Assembly: GCF_048544455.1 (NCBI RefSeq)
Contig: NC_133529.1
Span: 51,331,401-51,395,400, forward strand
Source: Silene latifolia
Taxonomy: Eukaryota; Streptophyta; Magnoliopsida; Caryophyllales; Caryophyllaceae
Reading direction: 5' to 3'
DNA: 64,000 nt
The position numbers and the translations under genes are program-made. Below, piece after piece: positions 48,901 to 60,515 of the stretch (position 1 is its first letter; every line of letters begins with the position of its first letter). The notes beneath the pieces were generated by a model, which was given only the letters and a program-made list of their open reading frames with translations, was not told the origin of the DNA and did no database searches.

Positions 48901-50040
48901 AATCTTAGGTTGGTCTTGGGTTACCAATTTGAGTATTGCATCATCTTCATGATATATTATTCTAGTTTGGTTTAGAATATAATCACCTTGATAATGGGCT
49001 AGCCATACATCAAATTTGTGGTGTATAGGGTCACAAAAGTGAAACCTCTTTTGTATCTTAACAAGTTTATATTCTTATTTAGAGTTTATGCACTTAATAG
49101 TCACAATTAAGTACAACTTTAAATCAAAAAACTAGATTGAGTACACAATTACTCTATCTCTCGACATTATTGTTGCTAGTCGTCATATTCTAATCATCTT
49201 ATGTGTCGAATACAATGATGAAAACCTCCACTGGTTTCTAATATTGACGAAGTGGTACTAGCAAAATTTATGTTTAATCAAATAAACATTTAAAAAAGAA
49301 GATCCTATTAGATGTCCCACAACTAATTTGTTGATTCTTCAATAATTTGGGGTAGTTTCCTTTCTTGTGTCCAACATTTAAGACAATAGAAACTTTATCT
49401 GTCGGGATTGATAGGTTTAGTATCGTCATTCTCAACAACTTTACCTTTAACATTACCTTGTATCAATTCCTTTATAATCTTTACTTCTTGAACCTCGTCC
49501 TTATCTTAACGGTTTAAGATAATGCTCCCACTCATTTCAATGAGTCTTTGCTTAGAGAAGCAAAGGTGAATCTTATAAAGATTACTCTTCAATTCAATCG
49601 TTTTAGTCTTAAAACTTTCATTGAAGTGGTTGCGTTATTTTGGTCAATTACGAATTCTGAAAATCTAATCACCAAAACAATTTATTGCTTCAAGGTACTT
49701 AATTCAATTAAGTATATGAATAACAATCCATTGTAAGTAGATGTGTTAGTCAAGAATCAAAAACCTGTTTGATAATGAATAACCTTTATCTATACTCTTT
49801 AAAAGAGATCCTTAGCAGTGGTTCATTCGAGGTTTTAGAAGCAAATTCATATTTGTCTTTAGTTACGATGTTTTAATGGAGGTTTTGAAAAATCGAAATG
49901 ATATCGTATATGAATTGTGGTAAAGAAATAGAACAATATAACAACGGAATAGTGGAAAACTTAACATTTATCGTTTTATTAATACTTGTAAACAAGTATA
50001 GCATTTACATAGTGACCTCTACCCAACTATGATAAATGAT
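45956..50040 (-). pseudogene. Decayed copia gag-pol of element B
   Basis: The RT core YVDDI is visible at about 47549-47566 on the minus strand, and the region parallels 4994-9100 of element A almost base for base. No long frame survives. Small frames (45907-46260, 47718-47936, 49548-49736) are not genes; the first recurs at 4945-5298 because both are the same element. Confidence 0.75.
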
Positions 50041-52141
50041 TCCAAGACCCAAATTCATATTGACTTAGGCACGGTGGGGCCGATACATCCTTCATCAATA
50101 TAACTCGGTGGATTAACGTTTAATCGATTCTACTTTTAGAACTCTTGGTCGATAATATTACATTAACATTTATCTTTAGCCCAAAACACATCCGACAAGG
50201 GCACGGTGGGGCCGATACATCCCTTATCAAAAACTTTTGTTGAGTTCAATCCAAATTTCGAATAAATGTGTCCATGATCCAAACCCACATTAACTTGGGC
50301 ACGGTGTGGCCGATACATCCCTTATCAACATGAATTCGGTGGATAGACATTTATCACCCACTTCCCCTACGTAACAAGGTTTGTACCCCGGTGGGGCCGA
50401 GCGCACTCCCTCGCGAAATAGGTTTTCATGGTTTCTACTATTTGGTAAGGCTATGTCTCAATTGATTGTTTTAGCGAGAGGTCATGTAAATTTATTATCT
50501 ATCACGTTTTAAGTGAACTAAAGCGGTGAACTACGATAATTGTAATTGACACGGTCCATAAACTCGATAAAAGAAGATGCATGTTTTAGTTATGGCGATT
50601 TAGCGATGCATGCGACATAAAATAAAATGCAAGCATAAAACTAAATAAATCCTAGTATGGCCTTTCCTAAAATAGAAAAACTATTTAACTATTACATATT
50701 CGGAAACCAACTCCATTGGTCCCTTGAACTTCGGTTGTGACACGCATCTCGAGGTAACATCGTCTTTATGTATCGCCATTCTTGAAGAAATCCGTCTTGG
50801 GAACTCCGGAATGAATAAAATTACATAATAAATTATATAATTTCCTATTATACATTTGTAACTAAAATAAAAAAAATCTATTCAATTACAAAACGGTGAT
50901 ACGAGATCACAATAAAATTACAACCGAATCGATATTCCCATACATTTCGGGAAATACCAATTAAAATCTAAGGCCATACTAAGTAAAATTACATAATTCA
51001 AAAATTACATAAATTAAATTATGACAATCATAAATAAAATGCAGCATTATAATATGTATGAACATGCCCAATTTTATGCTAAATCGCCTTTAATTAGCCA
51101 ATATCATATATTACTCGGTTTTTACGGATTTGCGTGATTTTAACATTTTATAATCACAAAAAATACATAAATTCATATTTATGCATAAGTTAATTACCCT
51201 AACCTCTTAGGACTCAAAATTTAGTCTTCACTAATTATTTGACCATAATTAACTCATATTTATAAAATTGTTCATTAAATGGACTAAAAATTACAAAAAT
51301 AAGCTATAAACTTCAAATAAATCACAAAATTACAAATAAATTCAAAATTTGAAATTTAAACTCATGAACATTCTGGAAAAATACCATGACACTCATAATG
51401 TTCAAAAACTTAGGTTAAAAATTTCGAAATTTTTCCGGAAAAACAATGTTGCGGTTTATCGGTTTTAACAAAAATAATCATAAAAACATGTGAAAAATTA
51501 TATACATTAATTTTTCAATTTTAGATCAGAAAAAGATAATAAAAAGCAACATTAGACGTTTTTCCTAAGTCATAGATTATGTTTTATTAATTTTTCACTA
51601 ATAATGTCACTATTTATGCTATTTTTCTTCAAAAATCCATAAATCATGCAAAAAGACTTCTTTATAGCCAATTATTTTACACACATCTTGTAAAATTGCA
51701 TGTGACAACATATTAAATTTCTATCACCAGATTCGAAATTTAACTCATATTACCTATTTTTCACTTAAATCCGAATTTAATAATGAAAAATCCATTTTTC
51801 GAGCATAACAAGTCCAAATATTATGAAAATTTACAGGTTATCTCAAAATAATATATGTGACAACATATCCAAAAATCACTGAAAAATTCGAAGTAAAGCT
51901 AATTTTAGACCGAAAATGACATTTTTACTCATAAAATCATATTTAAATGCCATTATTGTACTATATGAACAATAAAAATCCGTAAAATTAACCAAAATAT
52001 CCTAAAACATTTTAGAACCAGAAATATTAACATGCATGAGATAATTTCGTGATATATCATAATAACACAAATTTTACAAGTTTTATATGTTATTCTTATA
52101 ACTCGGAAAAACTTTTAACCGATTTGCATGCAAACAACCAT
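50041..52141 (-). other. Long leader of element B with the triple motif
   Basis: The GGCACGGTGGGGCCGATACA motif recurs near 50068, 50200 and 50298, in the same order as in element A, including the GTGTGGCC variant in the third copy. A 113-bp segment absent from A lies at about 51105-51217. Confidence 0.75.
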
Positions 52142-52155
52142 GACTCTTGATACCG
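52142..52155 (-). promoter_or_regulatory. Degenerate primer binding site of element B
   Basis: The minus strand reads CGGTATCAAGAGTC where element A has TGGTATCAGAGCC. At least a first-base change and an extra A disturb the match to initiator tRNA-Met. Confidence 0.75.
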
Positions 52156-52157
52156 AT

Positions 52158-53436
52158 TGAAAGGAAATGTAGATCTTTATACTAACATATTCATATATAT
52201 TTTAATTTAATTTGTCATAAAATTAATAAGTGATCTTATGCATGCAAACTAATAAACAATATAAAGAAGAAACCATCATCTTACATTGTGATTTTCGGAT
52301 ATATGGGCACAAGTGAGTTCTCCTACTCACTTGTTCTTGAGCTCTCCAAATGAAAGAACAAGGATTCAAGTATAGAATCCCTCCCAAAAGCATATACCCA
52401 AGGAAATCTCTTAATAACTAATATTATTTAGATCTAGTAGTAATATTAGTTTTACTATAAAATTGACACAAAATAAATTGCATTTTTACTCTTGAAAAAT
52501 TCGGTCAAGAGGTGGTATTTTTGTGAGATTTTATTTCTCTAGAATTATCATAAATTGTAGAGAGTTTTTGAGGCATTTTCTTACTCTAGAAAATTAGATG
52601 GAAAGAATGAATAATTATGTGAAAGAGAAAGGCTCTTCTCTTTCTTGTGGAGTGGCCGAAAAAATGCATTGGGTAGTATGCCCAATGCATTTCATTTTTG
52701 CTCTTCTCTAAAAGTAGGTGTGCATGGCTACTATTTAGATATGATAATTGTGTTTTCCACTCAAGATAAAAACACAATACATATCTTACACTCCCTCCTC
52801 ATTTTCGGTTTTTAGGCATAAAATGGAGAATCAATTTTATTTTTGTCATTTGTCAAATTTGTCACATGTAACATGTTACATGACATGTCACAATGTAATG
52901 TATTTTTAACATATTAAAAATCAACATACTCATAAAATATGTCATTTACAAAATCGACTAGTAATTCATAATTACTTGTACCAAAAATGTTTCCAAATTA
53001 TAAACTACAACATTCTGTATTTATAATAATTTATTCATTCCGTTTCAATTGTTTCTGTAAACAATAATTTCATCTAAGTAATAAAAATAATTCGATTATT
53101 TAGACCGTGTCTCATTTAATCATATTTACAATAAGATACGTAAATTATACTCACAAAATCATCCGTCAATTTTAAGCAATTTAATTAACTCGTATCGGTA
53201 TACGATCAATTAAATAATCAATTAAGAGTATTTCCCTATAGGTATGACCTAAGGGGATCAACTGATCACCACCGTCGCACGACAGTAATGTCAAACTCTA
53301 GTCAGCCAATCATTACCGATATGTGTGGACTAGTTGACTGTAAAATATTACATCCCACATGTATTCTTAAAATGAGATTTAATAATGATATTTAAATCAT
53401 GTGATCGCACTATTGTTGAGGACACATTTCCCAACA
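52158..53436 (-). repeat. 5' LTR of element B
   Basis: TGAAAGGAAATG to ATTTCCCAACA on the plus strand, followed by AGGTA, the right target duplication. Confidence 0.93.
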
Positions 53437-56400
53437 AGGTAGATGGGTGTGGCGCCTGTCGGTGTTCGAATGGAGGTTTGGTATCCCCAGAGCGCGAATG
53501 GGAGTTTGCTCGGCCAATCGCGGTAGTTGGCTTGCATTTTCTTGATAATGGTGACAAGAGTTTTGTTAGCTGCCTCCACCGCTCCGTTAGTTTGGAAACG
53601 GTAAAAGGATGATCGATGTCGTTTGATTTTGTATTTGTCCAGCAAGGTCTGTGTTTCCGCCCAGAAGTGAGAGCCTTGATCGCTGATGATTTCATGGGGT
53701 ACCCCATATCTGCAGATGATGTTGTTTTGGATGAACTTGGCCATTTGTTTGGAGGTCAAGACTGCATATGACTGCGCTTATACCCATTTGGTGAAATAGT
53801 CGATGGCGACGAGGACGAAACAGTGCCCCTTGGTGCCTACCGGGTTTACTTTCCCGATGATGTCGATGCCCCAGGCTGAGAAAGGCCAGGGTGACGTCAT
53901 GCTGTATAAAAGGGATGGTGGTATATGTTGTATGTTGGCGAAGATTTGGCAATTGTGGCAATATTTGACGTAGTTACGACAATCAACTTCCATGGTGGTC
54001 AAGTAGTAATCTAGCCGCATGATTTTTCGGGTAAGCATCATTGCGCTCATATGAGGGCCACATTCTCCGTCGTGGACCTTTCCCATGACTTTTTTGGCTT
54101 TGTGATGGTCAATGCAAAGGAGGAGAATTCCTTGGGGTGTTCTTTTGTATAATTGATTTTGGTTCATCAGGAATTGTGATGCAAGTAAACGGATGGCTCT
54201 TTGTCCTCTTGGGTCAGAGTTAGGAGGGAATTCGTTTTTGGTTTTGTAGTTGAGGATGGCTTGGTACCAAGGTTCATCATGGCTTTCCTCGTCGTTGTTG
54301 ATGGCACGAATGTGAGCTGGCTCGCTCCTTCTCTCGACACATAGGGGCATCGATGTCATGTCGTCAGGTATGTTGACGAGCGTGGCAAGTTTCGCTAGGG
54401 CATCAGCAAATTGATTTTCCTCTCGTGGCAAGTGGAAGTAGTCGACTTGGTCGAAGAACTCGGCCTCTTGATTGATCTTCGCTCGGTAGGGAGCTAAGCT
54501 GTCACTTCGGATTTTCCATGATCCGGACACCTGATTGATGATGAGCGAGGAATCACCGTGGACCCTCAGTCTCTTGATGCCAAGGATGATGGCTGCTTGT
54601 AGGCCGATAAGGCATGCTTCATATTCAGCGGCATTGTTGGTGACGGTGAAGTCTAGCTTGATCGAGATCAGAACATGTTCTCCCTCTGGTGATATTAGAA
54701 GGATTCCTTCCCCGAAGCCTCTCAGATTAGATGCACCGTCGAAGTATAGGTCCCATGCGTCGCAATCAGCACAAAGGATGTCTTCGTCAGGAAGTGACCA
54801 TGTGTCGGTCGTTGGATCCTCGTTGACGGGATTCTCTGCCAGGAAATCAGCGACTGCTCTTCCCTTAATAACCTTGAGGGGTACAAACTTGAGATCAAAC
54901 TCGGACAGCATGAGTGTCCACCTAGACAGCCTTCCGTTTAGTACGGGTTTTTCGAAGATATATTTGATCGGGTCCATCTTGGAGTAGATGTGGACCGTGT
55001 AGCTGAGCATGTAATGCCGCAACTTTTTGGTTGACCATATTAGGGCAAGGCATGTCTTTTCCAGCTGTGTGTACCTTGTCTCGTACTCAATAAACTTTTT
55101 GCTGATGTAGTAGATGGCTCGTTCTTCGCCGTCGACTGTTTGTGCTAGCATAGCTCCCATGGCTGTGTCTGTGACATTCAGGTATAGGGATAGAGGGATC
55201 CCCGGTTGAGGTGGCATGAGGACATGAGGTTTGGATAGGATTTCCTTTATCCTGTCGAAGGCCTTTTGACAGTCGTTGTCCCAATCGGTGTGATCGGAGG
55301 CGCGAAGTTTCTTGAATATTGGTTCACAAATCATGGTGAACTTGGCAATGAAGCGGCTGATGTACTGAACTTGACCGAGAAATCCCCGAATCTCCTTCTC
55401 GTTCTTAGGCCGTGGCATTTGTTGAAGGGCTTTCATTTTGGTTGGAGCAATCTCAATGCCTCTTTTGCTGACGACATGTACCAAGAGTTTTCCGGAGGTG
55501 ACCCCGAATGCACACTTCTGAGGATTTAGTCTCATGTTATATTTCCGCAGGCATGCGAAGAATTTTCGAAGGGCGTTGATGTGGCCGTCCCGTTCTCTTG
55601 ACTTGACAATCATGTCATCGACATACACCTCTACCTCCTTGTGCATCATATCATGTAGGAGAGTAGTAGCGGTTCTTTAATAGGTAGCCCCGGCGTTGAT
55701 GAGGCCGAAGCGCATGACCGTGTAGCAATATGTACCCCACTGTGTATTGAATGCAGTCTTGTGCATGTCTTCCTCAGCCATTTTAATCAGGTTGTACCCA
55801 GCATACCCGTCCATGAATGATAGGAGAGCATGTTCGGTAGTGTTGTCTACCAGAATGTCAACATGGGGAAAATGGAAGTCGTCCTTTGGACTCGCCTTGT
55901 TCAGATCCCTGAAGTCGACGCAAACCCGAATTCTCCCGTCTTTCTTCGGTACAGGAACAATGTTGGCCACCCAATCAGAGTATTCAGACACTTTGATGAA
56001 ACCGGCCTTGAATTGTTTGTCTACTTCTTCCTTGATTTTCAGGGCCCATTCAGGACGCATCCGGCGCAGCTTCTGCTTCACGGGTTTAGCTCCGGGCTTA
56101 ATGGGTATCCGGTGCTCTGCAATTTCCCTGTCAATCCTAGGCATGTCTCTGTAGGATCAGGCGAATACGTCCTTGTATTCGTGGAGGAGGTCAATGAACT
56201 GTTGTCTTTCCGAGGGGTCCAGGGTTGTCCCTATCCTAAGTTCTTGAGGTGTGTTGTCGGTTCCTACGTTAATAGGTTCGGTCTCCTCAATGATGAGGGA
56301 TCTGGTTTCCCGTTTATCAAGTTCTTTGGGTAGGTGAGGTTGGTAGTCACTCAAGTCAAATTCCTCATAGTCATTCAGAATTGCATTGCAGTTAAATTGA

Positions 56401-56820
56401 GACGAGTCATAAGCAAACTTAGCGTTCATTAAGTTGACACAAGCGAAAAGCTCGGAGAGGACAGACAACTCGTGGTCGGTCAGAGGCAACACAGCACAGG
56501 AGGTGGCCCCTGCAACAGGCTCCAGGTTGTCACCTTTCATGGGAGTGGGGGTGACCCTAGTTGACTCAGCCTCTGAATCAGCCACGACCTTGTGATAAAA
56601 TAGTAGGAAGGGGACCTTGACTGTGACATCAGGAGTGTTACGAGCTATGACAGACTTTGACTCTAACTCAGACTCAGATTCAGATTCTTCTCCACTTCCC
56701 TCTTTTCACATAGGGCCTTCTCCAGTTGTGATATTGATAATGCGGCCTCGGCGATCGGTGCATTTGACGGTCTTCCTCCACCCTTGTGTAGCTGTTGGGG
56801 CTGGTGTCCTTTACAGTTAG
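53437..56820 (-). pseudogene. Pol of element F: RT, dual RNase H, integrase core
   Basis: One minus-strand frame runs from 56820 to 53437 without any frameshift. In order: end of protease (VKCTDRRGRIINITT), an acidic linker, RT (DVFA, VPKKDGRIRVCVDFRDLN, MDGYAGYN, then YVDDMIVKS), Ty3-type RNase H (TDTAMGAMLAQ, RWTLMLSEFD), archaeal-type RNase H (LYFDGASN, NNAAEYEACL, HGDSSLIINQV, REENQFADALA), integrase zinc finger (VHDGECGPHMS..., CHNCQ) and catalytic core (WGIDIIGKV, IISDQGSHF, NGAVEAANK). Four in-frame stops break it: TGA 56706-56708 and 56157-56159 (both fit TGG-to-TGA), TAA 55677-55679 (fits CAA-to-TAA) and TAA 53778-53780. The second RNase H places F in the Tat lineage. Confidence 0.93.
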
Positions 56821-57779
56821 TGCAAGGACTTATAAATCTCTAAAAGGATCAAAGGGTATACTTTTGTATGATTATCAGTTGATCCACGTTTATCAATAAC
56901 GGTTGGCTTGCTAGATAAGTTTGACGTTATTGTCATACAGATGGCGGTGATCAACTGGTCCCTAAAAGTCACACCTATAGGATACGTTTGAGAGATGTGA
57001 CGGTATGAAAATACAGTCATGTTGATGCCTAATATGACTAACCAGTTAGTCGGAGTTATTGACTAGTAATTAGTCAAACGCGATGTTGAGATAATTATTT
57101 AATACGGATTAAATAATAATGGCTAAGACGAATTAAGCGGTTAATTCGTAAATTGAATATAAACGATTTATATTTAATTAATGTATATTGAATTTATTTA
57201 AATATACAATATTGTCTTTGTCGGACATGTATTAATATATCGACTGAGTCATGTTACTAGTTGATATTTTAATAACCGATAACCGATGACGATTTATAAT
57301 AAAAACGCGTCGTATACATTTTAGCAAAATTTATCGGACCACGAGTTTAATAAGGAGGAAGTGGAAAAGCCCACTCCCCCTCATGCAAACCCACGGCTGG
57401 CCGAATGAAGGAACAAAAGGGGAGCTTCTTCTCCTTTTGAAACCTAATCATTCATTTTGACAGAAACTAGGGTTTTGGAATTTATTCCTCTGAAACCTAG
57501 ATCTCACATCAGAAAACCTCACAATACTCTCTCAATATTGCAAGTTAATTAGAGAATACTTTTCTAGCACAAGGGGCATAGTCTCAGACGGTCTTGGGTG
57601 CAACGATTAGGAGGAAATCTCTGTTGATTTCTGTTCTTTACGCCGCACATCAAAGGACGCGAGGTTGATTCTTAATCTTTATCGTTTTCTTTTGTATTTC
57701 GTTTATGACCATATTTCACATGTTAAATTTACGTTATAATCCTTAATTTTAAAGGGTCTTATACGGATATTACCCCACA
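56821..57779 (+). repeat. 5' LTR of element G
   Basis: TGCAAGGACTTATA to ATTACCCCACA, two bases before the primer site. It shares short phrases such as TTGATCCACG and TCACACCTATAGGATACG with the LTR style of A, B and H, but is a separate family. No second copy exists in the window. Confidence 0.72.
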
Positions 57780-57781
57780 AG

Positions 57782-57793
57782 TGGTATCAGAGC
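57782..57793 (+). promoter_or_regulatory. Primer binding site of element G (tRNA-iMet)
   Basis: TGGTATCAGAGC, a perfect copia-type primer site, on the plus strand. Confidence 0.93.
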
Positions 57794-59719
57794 GAGGGCA
57801 CGTAAATTTTCATTGTGATTTTTCATAAAACGATTTTGAAACGGTTGTTTTTGTCTCGAAAACCGTGCCATGTATACACGGCTGTTTCGTTTTTATTGTT
57901 GAAACCGTGACATGTTTTACACGGTTAATTCATCTTGTTTTCGATTTGTTTTTATGCATATTGTTGTTTTATACGGAGATTATAACAATATGTCAAGTTT
58001 TGTCAAATTGTAAAATTGTTTTGATGCGGTTTTGATCTAAATTGCGTTTGTTTTGTTTCGACAAATCTGTTTTCACGAGGGTTTTAAGTTTTCAGGCCTT
58101 GTTTGATCTCGATCGAGTGGATTTCTACTCGATCGAGAGCTTTTTCTGTCTTGTTTTTGCTCGATCGAGTCCTTGCTGTACTCGATCGACCCCTTTTTAA
58201 AACCCTACTGCTCGATCGAGAAGTCCTCGTACTCTCGATCGAAGCGAGAGTTGATAAAAGCCCTCGATCGACCTCGATCGTCGATCGAGTACTTTCGATT
58301 AGCATACCTCTCGATCGACTCATGATTGATCGATCGAGCCCCTTTGTTCCTCGATCGAGCACTTTTGTCCCTGGATCGAGGGATTTTTGTTCTGGCAGCT
58401 TTGAAAATTTATTCTTTTTGTTTTAAATTTTCTTTTGGCCTTAATATGTACTTTATACGGATATTGTACACTCGCTATGATTGTGAAACGGTTCACTCAC
58501 GTACCATATAGTTATTTTAAAGCGAATTTAAAGTAACGGATTGTATTGGATTAAAATTAAGTTGATAGAAGCGGTTTTGTCACCTAATTTTAATCGTTAA
58601 AATGGTGGTTTGGATAAATTTAACATAATTACGGAATTATGTCACGAACAAATTAGTTTTAGTTGATGCATTTTATTTATCGTTATTTTGATTGCCTTGA
58701 ATGCCTTTTAATTACGTATTTAATTTTTACAAACGGTTGTAACTTAGTGTGGCCTTAGTAGAACGTGTTACCGTAATGATGGAACACGGTCTTGGTTGTA
58801 TTTTGAGATCTCGTATCTCCATTTTGGATTTTTCAATTGTAATTACAGTTTTTATTTAGAATGTAAATAGGTTTATATTTTGTAAATTTTAAATTGTAAT
58901 TTTGAGAAGACCAAAGATGGAGAATCGGATGCTCACTCCCGCTACATGGATCAAGATGGAACATCAAGACAAGCTTCTCGGGTCCAACGGTGGATTCCAA
59001 AGTTGTATTTTGTTCTTTTTACTAGGATAGGCCACACTAGGAATTTTATTTACGTATTGCATTCTTTTATTTATTTTATCGTAACGATAATTTGCATCAT
59101 ATTCCGCCTAAAACCAAACCACCTAATTATTGCATGAAAACTGACTCATATAGAGGTCACACGTTAGTTTTCTATGACATTACAGATGTCACACGATTTA
59201 TTTTAAGCCATCACCTAAATTAATTCATTCACGTAATGCTAGTTTTTCGTTCACTTAAAATGAATTAAAATTAAGTTGATGGGATCTTCCTCGTATAAAC
59301 CAAAATTGAGAATAGTCTTTATAGGTCAAACTCCAATGAGTCCCTTCTTCGTCGGTAGGCATAATATGACCCCTTCTACGTCGGGTAAGTTGGAACTGAT
59401 TGACCTATTTTATCTCAACACTATGGTCACTCGTACGATCCTGTGATTATGGTGGACTATAGATAGGATTTACGGAAATCTATCGACCAAGAGTTCTTAC
59501 GGAAGAACTAGCTAAACAGTTGGCTTATCAATTTACGGAAATTGAGTCTTGGGATCACTTGTATTATTCTTGAGGGAGATCAATTATGCAAGTGCAATGA
59601 GTCTACACGTTAAAATAAATTTTAAATAGACTTAAATTACCTCGATGAGTTGCTTATTTCGTTTTTGTTTTTCTTCCTTTTCAGTGTAGAACACGATCAT
59701 ATTAAACTGCTAAAACAAT
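57794..59719 (+). other. Long leader of element G
   Basis: About 1.9 kb without a gene. It has a palindrome array at 58108-58380 and a duplicated phrase CCCTTCTTCGTCGGTA / CCCTTCTACGTCGGGTA near 59342 and 59370. Frames through the array (58084-58426) arise from the repeat composition. Confidence 0.7.
58108..58380. repeat. CTCGATCGAG palindrome array (G, leader)
   Basis: About thirteen units, intact or decayed, in 273 bp: perfect at 58108, 58128, 58160 and 58211, near-perfect at 58181, 58233, 58263, 58312, 58349 and others. Some run together (CTCGATCGTCGATCGAG). Spacing is mostly 20-32 bp. It is the same motif as in C and D, but in a copia element. Confidence 0.92.
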
Positions 59720-60142
59720 ATGGCTGGTCTTCAGAACGACCCAATGCCAAGTGCCACATTGGACCGTGAGTCCTGGCTTCGGATCTTCATGAATCAGATG
59801 AATCAGTCTACTTGACTGAAGAATGATGGATCAAACTTCGCGGAATGGGAGGCGACATTACGGAATGCTGCCATTTCTGACGGGAAGCTCAAATGTTTGA
59901 CTGAGCCCATCCCGCCAAGCCCAGGTCCCACGGCTGGAGCTAACGAGATCGCCAAGTATAACGATTTCGTCATGGAAGCGGGTGCGATTAAAAACGTACT
60001 CATTTTTGCAATGGAACCCAATTTGCAGAAACGCTTCATAGCCCAAAGTGCAAACAAGATTTTCACTACGCTCACTAAGGAATTCTCGAAAGCACCGAGA
60101 ATCGTGACCTATGAGCTTACCAGTCGCTTCTTTGAGGCGACA
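59720..60142 (+). pseudogene. Copia gag N-terminal fragment (element G)
   Basis: ATG 59720 opens MAGLQNDPMPSATLDRESW. A TGA at 59813-59815 interrupts. The frame then continues LKNDGSNFAEWEATLRNAA, KNVLIFAMEPNLQKRF and KIFTTLTKEFSKAPRIVTYE up to SRFFEAT. These are typical lines of copia gag (L.G.NF..W then a helical repeat domain). It is cut at 60142. Confidence 0.85.
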
Positions 60143-60515
60143 GTTAGAGTGATAAGCCCTGCGACCTTGCGACGAGTGCCGTCGTAGGCGCGTACTCCTT
60201 GATTTGTTGGGACCAAATCAGCTTCCATAATACCCAGCTTGTGAACAGTCTTGAGGGGAATGACATTTACCGCGGATCCGTCATCTACAAGGACCATGGG
60301 CACATTCTTCCTGAGACATTGTACGGTAATGTACGGGCAAGGTTATGATTGGCTCGAAGGGAGGGATATCTTCGTCGAGAAGAAGACGGCTGGGTTGTTC
60401 AAGTCGGGCGTCCTCGTCATATGTACCACTATTTCTTCAGGGGAAGAGGTGGAGGGCACAGTTAATTTTCCCAAGGCCTATAGCAAAGCCTGTCGATGCT
60501 CAAAGGATGTCGCGA
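60143..60515 (-). pseudogene. Protease of element F, N-terminal part
   Basis: The minus strand reads VPMVLVDDGSAVNVIPLKTV and VRAYDGTRRKVAGLITLTV, the aspartic-protease core of the Tat lineage with DDG in place of the common DNG/DTG. The expected middle part, with an LLGRPWIH-type line, is missing where element G sits, and the end resumes at 56820. The linker towards gag has stops and shifts. Confidence 0.82.

Larger units (their letters stand above)
44664..53436 (-). mobile_element. Element B: full-length Ty1/copia element, decayed coding
   Basis: LTRs of 1279 bp (44664-45942 and 52158-53436) flank an interior of 6.2 kb, with a perfect target duplication AGGTA (44659-44663 and 53437-53441) in the integrase gene of F. 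The interior parallels element A along its whole length, with the same motifs and the same decay, but the LTRs of A and B differ more. B has about 113 bp near 51105-51217 that A lacks. The two LTRs of B are nearly identical to each other. Confidence 0.93.
56821..60142 (+). mobile_element. Element G: 3'-truncated Ty1/copia element
   Basis: It has a 5' LTR (56821-57779), an initiator tRNA-Met primer site, a 1.9-kb leader with a palindrome array, and the first ~140 codons of gag, then stops at 60142. There is no pol and no 3' LTR. The same eight bases ACAGTTAG lie at 56813-56820 and 60140-60147. The flanking protease of F has lost an estimated 30-40 codons at this point. It could be a normal insertion whose 3' half was deleted, or an unusual repair event. 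Confidence 0.78.

Noticed and set aside
54535..56333. Plus-strand frames of 87-167 codons opposite pol
   Set aside because: They are antisense to strongly conserved RT and RNase H motifs and have no features of their own.
58084..58426. Arg/Ser-rich frames on both strands
   Set aside because: They are translations of the CTCGATCGAG array in the leader of element G, with no start context or family match.
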